Source of the DNA: Lysobacterales bacterium
Lineage (GTDB): Bacteria; Pseudomonadota; Gammaproteobacteria; Xanthomonadales; Ahniellaceae
Length of the DNA: 64,000 bases
NCBI GenBank assembly: GCA_016721845.1
Contig: JADKHK010000007.1
Location: forward strand, 159,485-223,484
Direction: 5' to 3'
In this document: piece after piece, positions 43,282-52,769 of the stretch
Layout: every line of letters begins with the position of its first letter
How positions within the stretch are numbered: the stretch's first letter is position 1
The notes under the pieces: generated by a model
The model's input: the letters and a program-made list of their open reading frames with translations, nothing else
Database searches by the model: none
Told to the model about the DNA's origin: nothing
Translations under genes and position numbers: made by a program

Positions 43282-43298
43282 GCAGTACTGGAATCCGC

Positions 43299-45167
43299 AT
43301 GAACACGAAGCGCCTTGTCTCTGCCGTCGCGATCTCGGCCTGTCTGGCGGCCACCGGTTGCGCGCCCGAGATCGGTCCGAACGGCATCCCGGTGGTTGAA
43401 GACGGCCCGCTGCAGTGCGGACGCATCGCCGCAGCCATCCACACGGTCCAGGGCAACCAGGCAATGAGCCCGGTGGTCGGCGAAATCGTCGAAGTCGAAG
43501 CGCGCGTCAGCGCCAAGTTCATCGACGGTCTCGGCGGCTTCTACTTGATGGCCGACCGCGGCAGCGAAGATCAGGATCCGGCGAGTTCCGAAGGCATCTT
43601 CGTGCGCCATGCCGAGCCGCTGGAATGGCCGGTCGGCAGTCTGGTGCGCGTGCGTGCCACGGTGGCCGAACTTGGTCCGGCGCCGGATACGCAGACTGCA
43701 CTGATCGAGGTCGGCGCGCTGGTTCAATGCGGCAAACCCGTGCCGATGCAGGCACGCCCGGTGGCGGCCGCGGGCAGCGATCCGGCCGGGTGGGAGCGCT
43801 ACGAAGGCGAACGCATCAGCGTGGCCGGACCGGTATCCCTGGTCGGCAACGAGGATTTGCTGCGCCACGGCAGCTTGATCGTCTCGTTCGACGGCCGCGA
43901 CTTCGCGCCGACTGAACGGCACATCCCGGGCCAGGACGCGTTGGCGCTGGCGGCGGCCAATGCCGCCAGCCAACTGGTGCTGGATGACGCCCGACTCGAC
44001 GAGTTCCCGAAGAAGCTATGGCATTTGCCGGCGCCGCTGACGCCGGAGGCCACCTATCGCGTCGACTCCGAGGTGCGCGGCATCGACGGCGTGCTGGAGC
44101 AGCGCGAGGGCGAATACCGCCTGCAATTGATTGCGCCGATCGCTTCGGTCACCCATGCGCCGCGTCCGGCCAAGCCGCCGGAAGTCGATGGCGACCTGCG
44201 CGTCGCCAGTTTCAATGTCCTGAACTACTTCAATGGGGATGGCGCCGGCGGTGGTTTCCCGACCGAGCGCGGCGCGCAGAATCCCGACGCGTTCAAGCGC
44301 CAGACCGCGAAGATCGTGGCCGCGCTCGACGTGCTCGACGCCGACATCGTCGCCCTGATGGAAGTCGAGAACGATGGCTATGGCGAGACCTCGGCGCTGG
44401 CCGGGCTGGTTCGCAGCCTCAACAAGGTGCGTGGACCGGAGCGCGGCGATTACAGTTTCGTGAAGCCGGAGGCCGAGCGCATCGGCAGCGATCTGATCAC
44501 GGTCGCGCTGATCTATCGGCAAAGCCGCGTGCAGACCCAGGGCGCGCCGGCCTTTACCGCCGAGGGGCCGTTCGCGCAGTGGTCGAGGGCGCCACTGGCA
44601 CAGCGTTTCGTGTCCGGCGCGCTCGATTTCGTCGTGGTCGCGAACCACTTCAAGTCCAAGGGTTGCCAGGACGCCGAAGGTCCGGACCGGGACCAGGAGG
44701 ATGGCCAGGGCTGCTACAACGCCAAGCGCGTCGAATCGGCGCGCGTGCTCGCCGACTGGCTGGCCACCGATCCGCTCAAGACCGGGCACGATCGCGTGCT
44801 GCTGGTCGGTGACCTGAATGCCTACGGCAACGAGGACCCGGTCCGGCTCCTGACCAGTCGCGGCTATATCGACGTGGTCTCGGCGCAGATGAGCGAACCC
44901 GCCTACAGCTACGTCTTCCGCGGCGCCTCCGGACGCCTCGACCACGCGCTTGCGACTGCGTCGCTGGCGGCGCATGTCGGTGGTGTCGGCGAATGGCACA
45001 TCAACGCGGACGAGTCGCCGGGCTTCGAATACGACGAGCCCGACTACGACCGCCGGGCGTTGAAGACGCGTTACCGGCCCGATGTGTTCCGCAGCTCCGA
45101 CCACGATCCGTTGCTGCTCGGCCTGCGCCTGCAACCGCAGACCGTGGCACCGGTGCCCGGCGGCTGA
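43299..45167 (+). CDS. ExeM/NucH-family extracellular endonuclease, lipoprotein form
   Basis: A 622-residue exported protein. The lipobox is ATGC with C21. An OB-fold-like DNA-binding region (about 45-125) and a second beta-rich region (about 140-280) precede an endonuclease/exonuclease/phosphatase domain (about 300-610). That domain shows LRVASFNVLNYF, ADIVALMEVEND, FVVVANHFKSKG, LLVGDLNAYG and SSDHDPLLLGL, giving the usual Asn, Glu, Asp and His catalytic residues. Relatives degrade extracellular DNA in biofilms. The mature protein may be tethered to the outer membrane by its lipid. Confidence 0.9.
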   Translation: MNTKRLVSAVAISACLAATGCAPEIGPNGIPVVEDGPLQCGRIAAAIHTVQGNQAMSPVVGEIVEVEARVSAKFIDGLGGFYLMADRGSEDQDPASSEGIFVRHAEPLEWPVGSLVRVRATVAELGPAPDTQTALIEVGALVQCGKPVPMQARPVAAAGSDPAGWERYEGERISVAGPVSLVGNEDLLRHGSLIVSFDGRDFAPTERHIPGQDALALAAANAASQLVLDDARLDEFPKKLWHLPAPLTPEATYRVDSEVRGIDGVLEQREGEYRLQLIAPIASVTHAPRPAKPPEVDGDLRVASFNVLNYFNGDGAGGGFPTERGAQNPDAFKRQTAKIVAALDVLDADIVALMEVENDGYGETSALAGLVRSLNKVRGPERGDYSFVKPEAERIGSDLITVALIYRQSRVQTQGAPAFTAEGPFAQWSRAPLAQRFVSGALDFVVVANHFKSKGCQDAEGPDRDQEDGQGCYNAKRVESARVLADWLATDPLKTGHDRVLLVGDLNAYGNEDPVRLLTSRGYIDVVSAQMSEPAYSYVFRGASGRLDHALATASLAAHVGGVGEWHINADESPGFEYDEPDYDRRALKTRYRPDVFRSSDHDPLLLGLRLQPQTVAPVPGG

Positions 45168-45173
45168 TCCGCG

Positions 45174-45836
45174 ATGTGGCCGACCGCGTTCCCGCAAGGT
45201 GCCGGCCCGTTGTTGTTGCCGGGTGCTGCGGGCGCGATCGACGCGGTGATCGAATGGTCGGGCGACGCCTCGCGGCGCGATGCCGTCGCGGTGATCTGTC
45301 ATCCGCATCCGCTGCATGGCGGGACGATGACCAACAAGGTCGTGACCACGACCGCGCAGGCATTGCGTGAACAGGGTTGTGCGACGTTGCGGTTCAATTT
45401 CCGCGGCGTCGGGCGCTCCGAAGGCGGGCATGACGAAGGCCGCGGCGAGGGCGATGACCTGACCGCGATCTGCGCGTGGGTTCGCACGACGCGGCCCACG
45501 GCCGCGCTGGTCCTCGCCGGATTTTCGTTCGGCGCCTACGTGTCGATGATGCGCGCCGCCGCGATCCGACCGGACCTGCTGATTTCCCTCGCGCCGTCGG
45601 TCGGTCGTCGCGATGTCGATGGCTTCCGCGAACCGGGGTGTCCATGGCTGGTGATCCAGCCCGATGCCGACGAGGTCGTCGATCCGGCCGAGGTGTATGC
45701 CTGGGTCGGACAACGCCACCCCGCGCCGACGCTGTTGCGGTTCGATGGCGCCTCGCATTTCTTCCATGGCCGCTTGCTGGCCCTGCGCGAAGCGATCGCG
45801 CAGTTCGCCGGACCGAAATTGCCGCCGCCGGCATGA
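45174..45836 (+). CDS. Alpha/beta hydrolase (serine hydrolase, dienelactone-hydrolase type)
   Basis: A 220-residue soluble hydrolase. HPHPLHGGTMTNKV (about residues 43-56) is the family signature for the cap-free alpha/beta hydrolases related to YtmA and PF12146. The nucleophile serine is in GFSFGAYVSM, and the acid/histidine are probably in IQPDADEVVDP and HFFHGR. The substrate is unknown. It is six bases after the nuclease stop and overlaps zapE by four bases. Confidence 0.85.
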   Translation: MWPTAFPQGAGPLLLPGAAGAIDAVIEWSGDASRRDAVAVICHPHPLHGGTMTNKVVTTTAQALREQGCATLRFNFRGVGRSEGGHDEGRGEGDDLTAICAWVRTTRPTAALVLAGFSFGAYVSMMRAAAIRPDLLISLAPSVGRRDVDGFREPGCPWLVIQPDADEVVDPAEVYAWVGQRHPAPTLLRFDGASHFFHGRLLALREAIAQFAGPKLPPPA

Positions 45837-46924
45837 ACCCGAGCGCCGCCTACCAGCGCGAAATCGAACGCGGGCATCGCCAGGATGATCCGGCCCAACG
45901 CGCCTTGTTGCCGGTGCTGGATCGCATCCATGCACAGATCATCGATCGCGCCGACGATGGCGCGATCCATCGATTTCTCTCCCGGTTCCGTTCGGTGCCG
46001 CCGGTGCGCGGCTTGTACCTGCACGGCGGCGTCGGGCGCGGCAAGACCTTCCTGATCGATCTGCTGCACGACACGTTGCCGGGGCCGCGCAAGCTGCGCC
46101 TGCACTTCCATCGCTTCATGGGGCGCATCCACGAGGCCTTGCGCGAGGTGGCCGGCGAGCAGGATCCATTGAAACGGGTGGCGCAGCGTTTTGCGCGCGA
46201 GGCGCAGCTGTTCTGCCTCGATGAATGCTTCGTGCAGGACATCGGCGACGCCATGATCCTCGGCGAATTCCTGACCCATCTGTTCGAGGCCGGCGCGACC
46301 CTGGTGACGACCTCGAACCTGGCGCCGCAGCGCCTCTACGAACACGGCCTGCAGCGCGCGCGTTTCCTGCCGGCCATCGCGCTGATCGAGCGCCATTGCG
46401 AGGTGATCGAGCTGGCGAGCACGATCGACTATCGGCTGCGCGCATTGACGCAAGCCAGCGTGTACCTGACTCCCGCGGATGCCGCGGCCGACGCGGTCCT
46501 GTCGCGCATGTTCGACCAGCTGGCGCCCGGTGAATTGCGCCCGGACGCGATCCTGCGCGTCCATGACCGCGATATCCCGCTGCGCCGCCTCGCCGACGAC
46601 CAGATCTGGTTCGACTTCGCTGCCCTGTGCGAGGGGCCGCGCGCGGTGGCCGACTACATCGAGATCGCGCGCAGCTTCCAGACCGTGTTCGTGTCGAACG
46701 TGCCGCAGTTCGACAGCACGCAACGCCGCGAAGACGCCGCCAAGCGCTTCGTGCACCTGGTCGACGAGTTCTATGATCGCAACGTGAACCTCGTGCTCAG
46801 CGCCGAGGCCGAACCGATGCAGCTGTATCGCGGCGAGCGTCATCGCCACGAGTTCGAGCGCACGTTGTCGCGCCTGATCGAGATGCGCAGCGCCGAGTAT
46901 CTCGCCCGCGAGCACAAGCCCTGA
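45833..46924 (+). CDS. zapE: Cell-division ATPase ZapE (AFG1-like)
   Basis: A 363-residue AFG1/ZapE ATPase. Walker A GGVGRGKT is at 65-72, Walker B-like FCLDECFVQD near residue 125, and sensor 1 TTSNLAPQRLY near residue 160. ZapE associates with the Z ring under low-oxygen or high-temperature growth. The gene overlaps the hydrolase by ATGA and its stop overlaps the start of the MFS gene by one base. Confidence 0.92.
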   Translation: MNPSAAYQREIERGHRQDDPAQRALLPVLDRIHAQIIDRADDGAIHRFLSRFRSVPPVRGLYLHGGVGRGKTFLIDLLHDTLPGPRKLRLHFHRFMGRIHEALREVAGEQDPLKRVAQRFAREAQLFCLDECFVQDIGDAMILGEFLTHLFEAGATLVTTSNLAPQRLYEHGLQRARFLPAIALIERHCEVIELASTIDYRLRALTQASVYLTPADAAADAVLSRMFDQLAPGELRPDAILRVHDRDIPLRRLADDQIWFDFAALCEGPRAVADYIEIARSFQTVFVSNVPQFDSTQRREDAAKRFVHLVDEFYDRNVNLVLSAEAEPMQLYRGERHRHEFERTLSRLIEMRSAEYLAREHKP

Positions 46925-48093
46925 TGCGCGCGCGGCTGCCGACCACGGTCTGGGCACTCGGCATCGTGTCCTTGCTGACCGACGTCTCGTCCGAACTGGT
47001 GCACGCGTTGTTGCCCTTGCTGCTGGCCGGTCCGCTGGGTGCGAGCATGGTCATGATCGGACTGATCGAAGGCATGGCCGAAGCCACCGCATCGATCGTG
47101 AAGCTGTTCTCCGGTGCACTCAGCGACCGCATCGGTCGGCGCAAACCGCTGGTCGTCGCCGGTTACGGCTTGTCGGCCCTGACCAAGCTGGTGTTCCCGC
47201 TGGTGAACAGTGCCGGCTTCATCCTCGGCGCGCGTCTGCTCGATCGCATCGGCAAGGGCATACGCGGCGCCCCGCGCGATGCCCTGATCGCCGATGTCAC
47301 GCCGCCCGAGCAACGCGGCGCTGCCTACGGGCTGCGGCAGTCGCTGGATACGGTCGGCGCGGTCATCGGGCCGCTGGCGGCAATGGCCTTGATGCTGTGG
47401 CTGCTCGATGTCCGCGCCGCACTGTGGTTCGCAGCGATTCCCGGCCTGCTCGCGGTGCTGGTGCTGATGGTCTACGTGCGCGAGCCGGAGCAGCACGCCA
47501 GCGACAAGAAGACCGCGTTGACGCTGCGCGACTGGCGCGTGCTGGATGCGCGCGTCTGGGGCGTGATCGGGATCGCTGCGATGCTCAATCTCGCGCGCTT
47601 CGGCGAAGGCTTCCTGGTCATCCGCATGCGTGACGCCGGCTTCGGTAACAGCCTGGCGCCGATGGCCTTGGTCCTGATGAGCCTGGCCTTCACGCTGACC
47701 GCCTATCCGGTCGGCTGGTGGGCCGACCGGATCCCGCGCCGCTCGTTGTTGTTGACCGGCGTCGTGCTGCTGGTCGTGGCCGATCTGGTGTTTGCCGGCG
47801 TACCCGGTCGACTTGGTGCCGCGCTCGGCGTCGTGCTCTGGGGCGTGCACCTCGGTTTCACCCAGGGCCTGTTGTCGGCGATGTTGTCCGACGTCGCACC
47901 GAAAGCCCTGCGTGGCACGGCGTTCGGCGTCTTCCATCTGGCCGGCGGCATCGCCTTGTTGGTCGCAAGTGTTGCCGCGGGCGGGTTATGGCAATGGCTC
48001 GGTGCGCAGGCGATGTTCCTGGTCGCCGCGGTGGTGGCGCTCGCGGCCTTGATCGGCGCTTCCCGGGCGTCTGCGCTCCGCGCGGATCGATGA
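46924..48093 (+). CDS. MFS transporter
   Basis: A 389-residue protein with about 12 membrane helices and the MFS loop motif GALSDRIGRRKPLVV after helix 2. The second half repeats the pattern (GWWADRIPRRSLLL). A cytosolic loop of average length lies between helices 6 and 7. There is no motif to name the substrate; the closest general group is the drug/metabolite exporters of the fosmidomycin-resistance/YfcJ type. The last gene of a five-gene tight run. Confidence 0.85.
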   Translation: MRARLPTTVWALGIVSLLTDVSSELVHALLPLLLAGPLGASMVMIGLIEGMAEATASIVKLFSGALSDRIGRRKPLVVAGYGLSALTKLVFPLVNSAGFILGARLLDRIGKGIRGAPRDALIADVTPPEQRGAAYGLRQSLDTVGAVIGPLAAMALMLWLLDVRAALWFAAIPGLLAVLVLMVYVREPEQHASDKKTALTLRDWRVLDARVWGVIGIAAMLNLARFGEGFLVIRMRDAGFGNSLAPMALVLMSLAFTLTAYPVGWWADRIPRRSLLLTGVVLLVVADLVFAGVPGRLGAALGVVLWGVHLGFTQGLLSAMLSDVAPKALRGTAFGVFHLAGGIALLVASVAAGGLWQWLGAQAMFLVAAVVALAALIGASRASALRADR

Positions 48094-48150
48094 CCCGGCG
48101 CCTGAGCCTCCAGGACGAAGCGCCTCCCCCAATCAATTGTTATACTGTGT

Positions 48151-48174
48151 GAACGCCCGGCGGGCGTTCTCTTT
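48151..48174 (+). terminator. Hairpin with T-rich tail before the secreted 941-residue gene
   Basis: GAACGCCC (48151-48158) and GGGCGTTC (48162-48169) pair around GGC and are followed by TCTTT. It may end the MFS transcript. A TATACT -10-like hexamer at 48141-48146 precedes it, so for a transcript starting there the hairpin is in the 5' leader just before the ribosome site (GGGGGTAAG). Confidence 0.6.
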
Positions 48175-48185
48175 GGGGGTAAGTC

Positions 48186-51011
48186 ATGTTGCGCACCGTA
48201 TTCCGCAGCCTCGCGCTGCTTCTCGTTGTTTGCACGCCGGTCCTGGCGCAAGATGCCAAGCCCGAAGATGTCGTCGTCGATCAGGCGCGCGGTGTCGATC
48301 CACAGGTCGACTATGCCGGATTGAAGGCCCTCGGTCCCTGGGATGACCGCAACTATCAGTTGACCCACGAAGACCTCACCGTGATCCCGGAGAACGATCG
48401 TTTCGTTCCCGGCGTGCCGGCCTTCTTCAAGGTCCAGAAGCGCAAGGAAATGGCCGCGCAGGGCTTCCCGCTGTACGAGCACTATCCGCGCGAGTTCAAC
48501 AAGGAGTTCAACTATCGCTTCGGTGGCCTGCTGCGCAACGGCGTGCTGCTGCGCAAGGGCCTCGGCCGATATACCCATCCGGATCCGGCCAATCCGCCGC
48601 CGCCGCTCCTGTATGCGACCGACCCGTTGCCGAAAGCGGCGCCGATCATCGGCGAGGGTCCGTTCGATGGCACGAACAGCGACAACGAAACCGCGATCGA
48701 GTACCACCCGGCCAATCCGAACATCATGATCCTCGGCTCGAACGGTGTCGGCGGGCAGCGCATGGTGGCCTCGACCGATGGTGGTTCGACCTTCATCAAT
48801 GCCGGCGTCTTCCCGGGCTCCTGCTGCGACCCGGCGATGGACTGGTCGCCCGACGGCAGCATCGTCTACGGCGCCACCCTCGGCGGCACCTGCGGCGGCG
48901 GTTTCTGCACGCAGGTGTACTGGTCGTTCAACAACGGCGCGAATTGGCTCGGTCCGGTCTCGGTATCCACCGCCAGCTCGGACAAGGAATACATCCACGT
49001 CGACAAGTCGCCGACCTCGCCCTTCTTCGGACGTGCGTACGTGACCTGGCATCAGGGCAACGTGATGCAATTCGCGCGCATGAACACCGCGCCGGTCAAC
49101 GGCGGTGCTGGCATGACGTTCCAGCCGACGCAATCGTTCGCGGCGGAAGAGCGCGGCATCGGCAGCGACATCACCACCGATGCGCAAGGCCGTATCTACT
49201 ATTTCTGGCCGACCGTCACCAACAATTCGACCGAAGTCCGGGTGCTGCGATCCGACGACGGCGGCGTCACCTTCGTCGATCTCGACCCGGGTACGGCCGC
49301 GCAGAGCAGCATCGTCTACGACCTCTGGGGCGACTTCGACTTCGCGATTCCGGCCATGGAAACGCGTCGTGCCTTCATCTATGTCGCAGCGGATGTCGAC
49401 ACCAGCGGCGGTCCGCACAACGGCCGCATCTATGCCGCGTTTGCCGACGAGAACCAGGCGGCCGGCAGCCCCGGCGGCGGCAGCGGTTCGGCGTCGGCCA
49501 GTCACGGCTGGGTCGTGGTGCGCTATTCCGACGATCAGGGTGCGACCTGGCAGAGCGCCGCGCCGCCGCATTCGATCGCCGACCAGACCACGGTCGACCG
49601 CTTCAACCCGTGGCTGGATGTCGATGCCATCGGCAACGTGCATGTGGCGTTCTACGACACCCGCAACTCGGGCGCCGGCCTGCGCGACAAGACCGACTTC
49701 TACTACGTGTTGTCGACCAATGGCGGCACCAGCTGGATCGAGGAGACGCGGGTGACCGCGGCGACGTCGCCGAACATCAACGACGGCCAGGAATGGGGCG
49801 ATTACAACGGCCTGTCGACGGCCGCGGGCAATGCCACCGTCGGCATGACCTGGACTGACAATCGCGCGGCACAGCGCTCCTTCATCGGCCGTGTCACCAA
49901 TGTCGGTGCCGGTGCGACCTATCTGATGAACGTCACGCCGACCACGATCAGCGCCTGCGCAGGCACGCCCCTGCCGCCGATCAACCTCTCGCTCAGCGGC
50001 ATCACCGGCTACACCGGCACGGTCACGCTCAGCACGCCCGGCATCGATGGCGCTGCATTCCCGAGTGCGACGTTCTCGCCCAATCCGGTGGTGAATCCGG
50101 CCGGTGGCGGCACGCCGTCGGTGTTGACGGTCACGACCGCAGGCGGTGCCGCGACCGGCAACTACGCGATCAACGTGCATGCCACCGATGCCGGTGGACC
50201 GCCGATCGTGCGTGACGCCGTGGTCAATGTCAGTCTCGCCAGCGGCTCGCCCGGCGCGGCCACGCTGACCACGCCGGCAGACGGCGCGACCGGCGTGGCG
50301 ACATCGCCCGTGCTCACGTGGGCGGCGGTTGCCGGCGCCAGCGGCTATGTCGTCGAAGTGGCCTCGGATGTGGCCTTCAGCAACATCGTCAGCACCGGCA
50401 ATGTCACGGTGACGAGCTTCCAGGCCGGTGGCCTGACGCCGAACACGGCCTACTTCTGGCGCGTGCGCGCGACCAATGCCTGCGGTACCGGTTCGAATTC
50501 CGTGGCCCGCACCTTCACCACGGCGAACGAGGTCTGCTTCACCGGCACGCTGGCAATTCCGGATAACGCCCCGGCCGGCGTGAGCAATGTGCTCACCGGT
50601 TCCAGCGGCGTCCTGACCGACCTCAATGTCCGTCTCGAAGCCACGCACAGCTGGGTCGGCGATCTGAAGATGACACTGACCCATGGCGTCACCACGGTGG
50701 CCGTGGTGGATCGTCCCGGGGTGCCGGCGAGCACCAATGGCTGCAGTGCGAACGACGTGGCCGTGACCGCGGATGACGAAGGCGCCGACGGCACCATCGA
50801 AGCCGCGTGTGCCGGTTCGCCGCCCGCGGTGACCGGCGTGAGGACGCCGAACCAGCCGTTGTCGGCCTTCGATGGCCAGGACTTCGCCGGCAGCTGGACC
50901 CTGACCGTGTCCGACAACGCCGGCGCCGACCTCGGCAACCTGACGCGCTGGTGCTTGTTCCCGACCATGAACGTGGTGGTCGACAACGTCTTCGGCGACG
51001 GTTTCGAATAA
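48186..51011 (+). CDS. Large secreted multidomain protein: sialidase-like propeller, Ig-like, FN3, P-domain
   Basis: A 941-residue exported protein with a signal peptide (1-21, ending VLA). Residues about 150-575 are a sialidase/BNR-type beta-propeller, with repeated S-x-D-x-G-x-T-type turns (STDGGSTFINA, RSDDGGVTFVD, YSDDQGATWQ). An Ig-like domain is at about 580-685, fibronectin type III at about 690-775 and a proprotein-convertase P-domain at about 783-935 (EATHSWVGDLKMTLTHG, FAGSWTLTVSDNAGAD). It ends VFGDGFE, a tail common in secreted proteins of this group. No catalytic residues were identified; a role in binding sugars or proteins outside the cell is inference. Confidence 0.85.
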   Translation: MLRTVFRSLALLLVVCTPVLAQDAKPEDVVVDQARGVDPQVDYAGLKALGPWDDRNYQLTHEDLTVIPENDRFVPGVPAFFKVQKRKEMAAQGFPLYEHYPREFNKEFNYRFGGLLRNGVLLRKGLGRYTHPDPANPPPPLLYATDPLPKAAPIIGEGPFDGTNSDNETAIEYHPANPNIMILGSNGVGGQRMVASTDGGSTFINAGVFPGSCCDPAMDWSPDGSIVYGATLGGTCGGGFCTQVYWSFNNGANWLGPVSVSTASSDKEYIHVDKSPTSPFFGRAYVTWHQGNVMQFARMNTAPVNGGAGMTFQPTQSFAAEERGIGSDITTDAQGRIYYFWPTVTNNSTEVRVLRSDDGGVTFVDLDPGTAAQSSIVYDLWGDFDFAIPAMETRRAFIYVAADVDTSGGPHNGRIYAAFADENQAAGSPGGGSGSASASHGWVVVRYSDDQGATWQSAAPPHSIADQTTVDRFNPWLDVDAIGNVHVAFYDTRNSGAGLRDKTDFYYVLSTNGGTSWIEETRVTAATSPNINDGQEWGDYNGLSTAAGNATVGMTWTDNRAAQRSFIGRVTNVGAGATYLMNVTPTTISACAGTPLPPINLSLSGITGYTGTVTLSTPGIDGAAFPSATFSPNPVVNPAGGGTPSVLTVTTAGGAATGNYAINVHATDAGGPPIVRDAVVNVSLASGSPGAATLTTPADGATGVATSPVLTWAAVAGASGYVVEVASDVAFSNIVSTGNVTVTSFQAGGLTPNTAYFWRVRATNACGTGSNSVARTFTTANEVCFTGTLAIPDNAPAGVSNVLTGSSGVLTDLNVRLEATHSWVGDLKMTLTHGVTTVAVVDRPGVPASTNGCSANDVAVTADDEGADGTIEAACAGSPPAVTGVRTPNQPLSAFDGQDFAGSWTLTVSDNAGADLGNLTRWCLFPTMNVVVDNVFGDGFE

Positions 51012-51015
51012 TTCG

Positions 51016-51210
51016 TCATCGCTCCGGACTGGAAAGGGCGCCCTCGCGGCGCCCTTTCTTTTTTCGACAGGCCTCGGAGCAATGCCGGACCGCGTCCCAG
51101 TCGCGCGCCCACTTCTTGCGCCAGGCAAAGGGCCGGCCGCAGGTGACGCAAGGCTTCGATGGCAAGTTGGACTTGCGATAGCGCGGCGGTTGTTCGGGTG
51201 GGCGTTTCAT
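51016..51210 (-). CDS. DUF2256 zinc-binding protein, photolyase partner
   Basis: A 64-residue protein with CVTCGRPFAWRKKWARDWDAVRHCSEAC. The four cysteines (CxxC…CxxxC) should bind zinc, and the block RKKWARxWDxVRxCS is the DUF2256 signature. It starts within the stop of the photolyase gene (ATGA), a common pairing. Its last ten codons lie across the terminator hairpin of the convergent gene, so the C-terminal tail is probably unimportant. Function unknown. Confidence 0.85.
   Translation of the reverse strand: MKRPPEQPPRYRKSNLPSKPCVTCGRPFAWRKKWARDWDAVRHCSEACRKKKGRREGALSSPER
51033..51064 (+). terminator. Strong intrinsic terminator of the 941-residue gene
   Basis: AAAGGGCGCC (51033-51042) and GGCGCCCTTT (51048-51057) pair around CTCGC and are followed by CTTTTTT. 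It lies 21 bases after the stop and inside the 3' end of the convergent DUF2256 gene. Confidence 0.9.
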
Positions 51211-52718
51211 TGCGGCGAAAACAGGTCGGATTGTGGCGAGCGTTCCGGCCGTCGCACCGCGACACTGCGCTTGCGGCTGCCATGCTTGCGCAGCACCGAC
51301 TCGGCCAGTTCCTGCATGCCGGGCTGGCGGCGCCATGCGAGATAGCGATTGCGCGCCTCGCGTGCAGCGATCTCGTGGTCGACGACCGGTGCGGGATAGT
51401 GCGTGCCGATGCGACAGCCGGCCGCCTGTTGCTGGGTCTGGCCCATCAGCCAGGGCGTATGCAGGAAGCCGTCCGGAACGCCGCGCAGTTCCGGCAACCA
51501 GCGGCGGATGAAGACGCCGCGCGGGTCCTGGTCGTGACTCTGCTGCACCGGGTTGTAGATCCGCGGAATGTTGATGCCGGTGACGCCGCTCTGCATCTGC
51601 ACTTGCGGAAAGTGGATGCCGGGTTCGTAGTCGGTGAATTGCCGCGCCAGGAACAGGGCAGGTTCGCGCCAATGCAGCCACAGGTGGTAACTCGACACGG
51701 CGACCAGCATCGCGCGCATGCGGAAGTTGATCCAGCCGGTCTGCGCCAGCATGCGCAGGCAGGCATCGACGAAGGGCCAGCCGGTCTCGCCGCGACGCCA
51801 TGCATCGAAACGGTTCGCATCGAAGTCCGCCTCGCGCAGGCCATCGAAGCCCGGATGCACGTTGCGGAATTCGATGTCGGGCTCCGACTCCAGTTTCTGG
51901 ATGAAGTGGCAATGCCAGTGCAGGCGCGACTCGAGCGAGGCCAGCGAACGCCGCCAGGGATCCGCGCAGCGGCTGCGTTCGGTGCGGACGCGCTGAACGA
52001 GTTCGCGCAATCCGATCGTGCCCCAGGCCAGGTGGGGCGAGAGCCGCGAACAGGCCGATGCCGCGCTCAGCGGACTCGACATCTCGCGGGTGTAATGACG
52101 GCCGCGTTCGGCGAGAAAGCTGTCGAGCAGCGCGAGCGCCTCGGGCCGGCCGCCGCGTTGTCGATCGCGACAGGCGTCGGCCGGCAACGCCGGCGTCGGC
52201 CAGTCGGGAATGGCGCCGGCGTCGAAGGGCAGGCCGGGTTGCGACGCGATCTGCAGGGGCAAGTCCGGCGCGCGCATCACCTGCTCCCACCGTGCCGTCC
52301 AGCGCTCGCGGCTGCGCAGCCGCCGGACGACGCCGAAGCCCGGATATTCGGTCAGTGCGATGCCTTGTTCGCGCACCCAGCCGAACACGCGGCGGTCGCG
52401 CTGGAAGGTCCAGTCATTACCGGTTTCCTGATGGGCGTGGATCGACGCGATGCCTTGCTGGCGATGCAATCGCGCCAGCACCGTGACGACATCACCGCTG
52501 CGCACCACCAGCGGCAAGCCAAGAACGGCGAGCGCCGCACGCAACGCGACCAGTGATTCACGCACGAAGTCCCATTGCCGGCCACCGGCATCCGGCTGTG
52601 CCCACAACTCGGGCTCGACGATGTAGAGCGGCAACACCGCGCCCGCAGCCGCGGCACGCGCCAGCGGCGCATGATCAGCGCAGCGCAGATCCCGCTTGAA
52701 CCAGACGACATGCCACAT
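51207..52718 (-). CDS. FAD-binding cryptochrome/photolyase-family protein
   Basis: A 503-residue protein with the photolyase antenna domain (about 1-135, VVWFKRDLRCADHAPL) and the FAD-binding helical domain (about 200-460). LSPHLAWGTIGLREL, TGWINFRMRAMLVAVSSYHLW and EPGIHFPQVQMQSG are the usual FAD-cradle blocks. The sequence is nearer the DUF2256-linked 'deoxyribodipyrimidine photolyase-like' group than to E. coli PhrB; whether it repairs CPDs, (6-4) products or acts as a light sensor cannot be read by eye. The tail after about residue 480 is basic. Confidence 0.87.
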   Translation of the reverse strand: MWHVVWFKRDLRCADHAPLARAAAAGAVLPLYIVEPELWAQPDAGGRQWDFVRESLVALRAALAVLGLPLVVRSGDVVTVLARLHRQQGIASIHAHQETGNDWTFQRDRRVFGWVREQGIALTEYPGFGVVRRLRSRERWTARWEQVMRAPDLPLQIASQPGLPFDAGAIPDWPTPALPADACRDRQRGGRPEALALLDSFLAERGRHYTREMSSPLSAASACSRLSPHLAWGTIGLRELVQRVRTERSRCADPWRRSLASLESRLHWHCHFIQKLESEPDIEFRNVHPGFDGLREADFDANRFDAWRRGETGWPFVDACLRMLAQTGWINFRMRAMLVAVSSYHLWLHWREPALFLARQFTDYEPGIHFPQVQMQSGVTGINIPRIYNPVQQSHDQDPRGVFIRRWLPELRGVPDGFLHTPWLMGQTQQQAAGCRIGTHYPAPVVDHEIAAREARNRYLAWRRQPGMQELAESVLRKHGSRKRSVAVRRPERSPQSDLFSPQ

Positions 52719-52769
52719 GCCGACAGCATCGCCGCAGGCCCGCGCAATCGGCGTGAAGTCGACGCCGGC

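Noticed and set aside
47703..51128. 1141-codon antisense frame opposite the MFS and the secreted 941-residue gene
   Set aside because: It is His/Arg-rich, has no domain, and runs over two genes with clear signal peptide, membrane helices and known domains.
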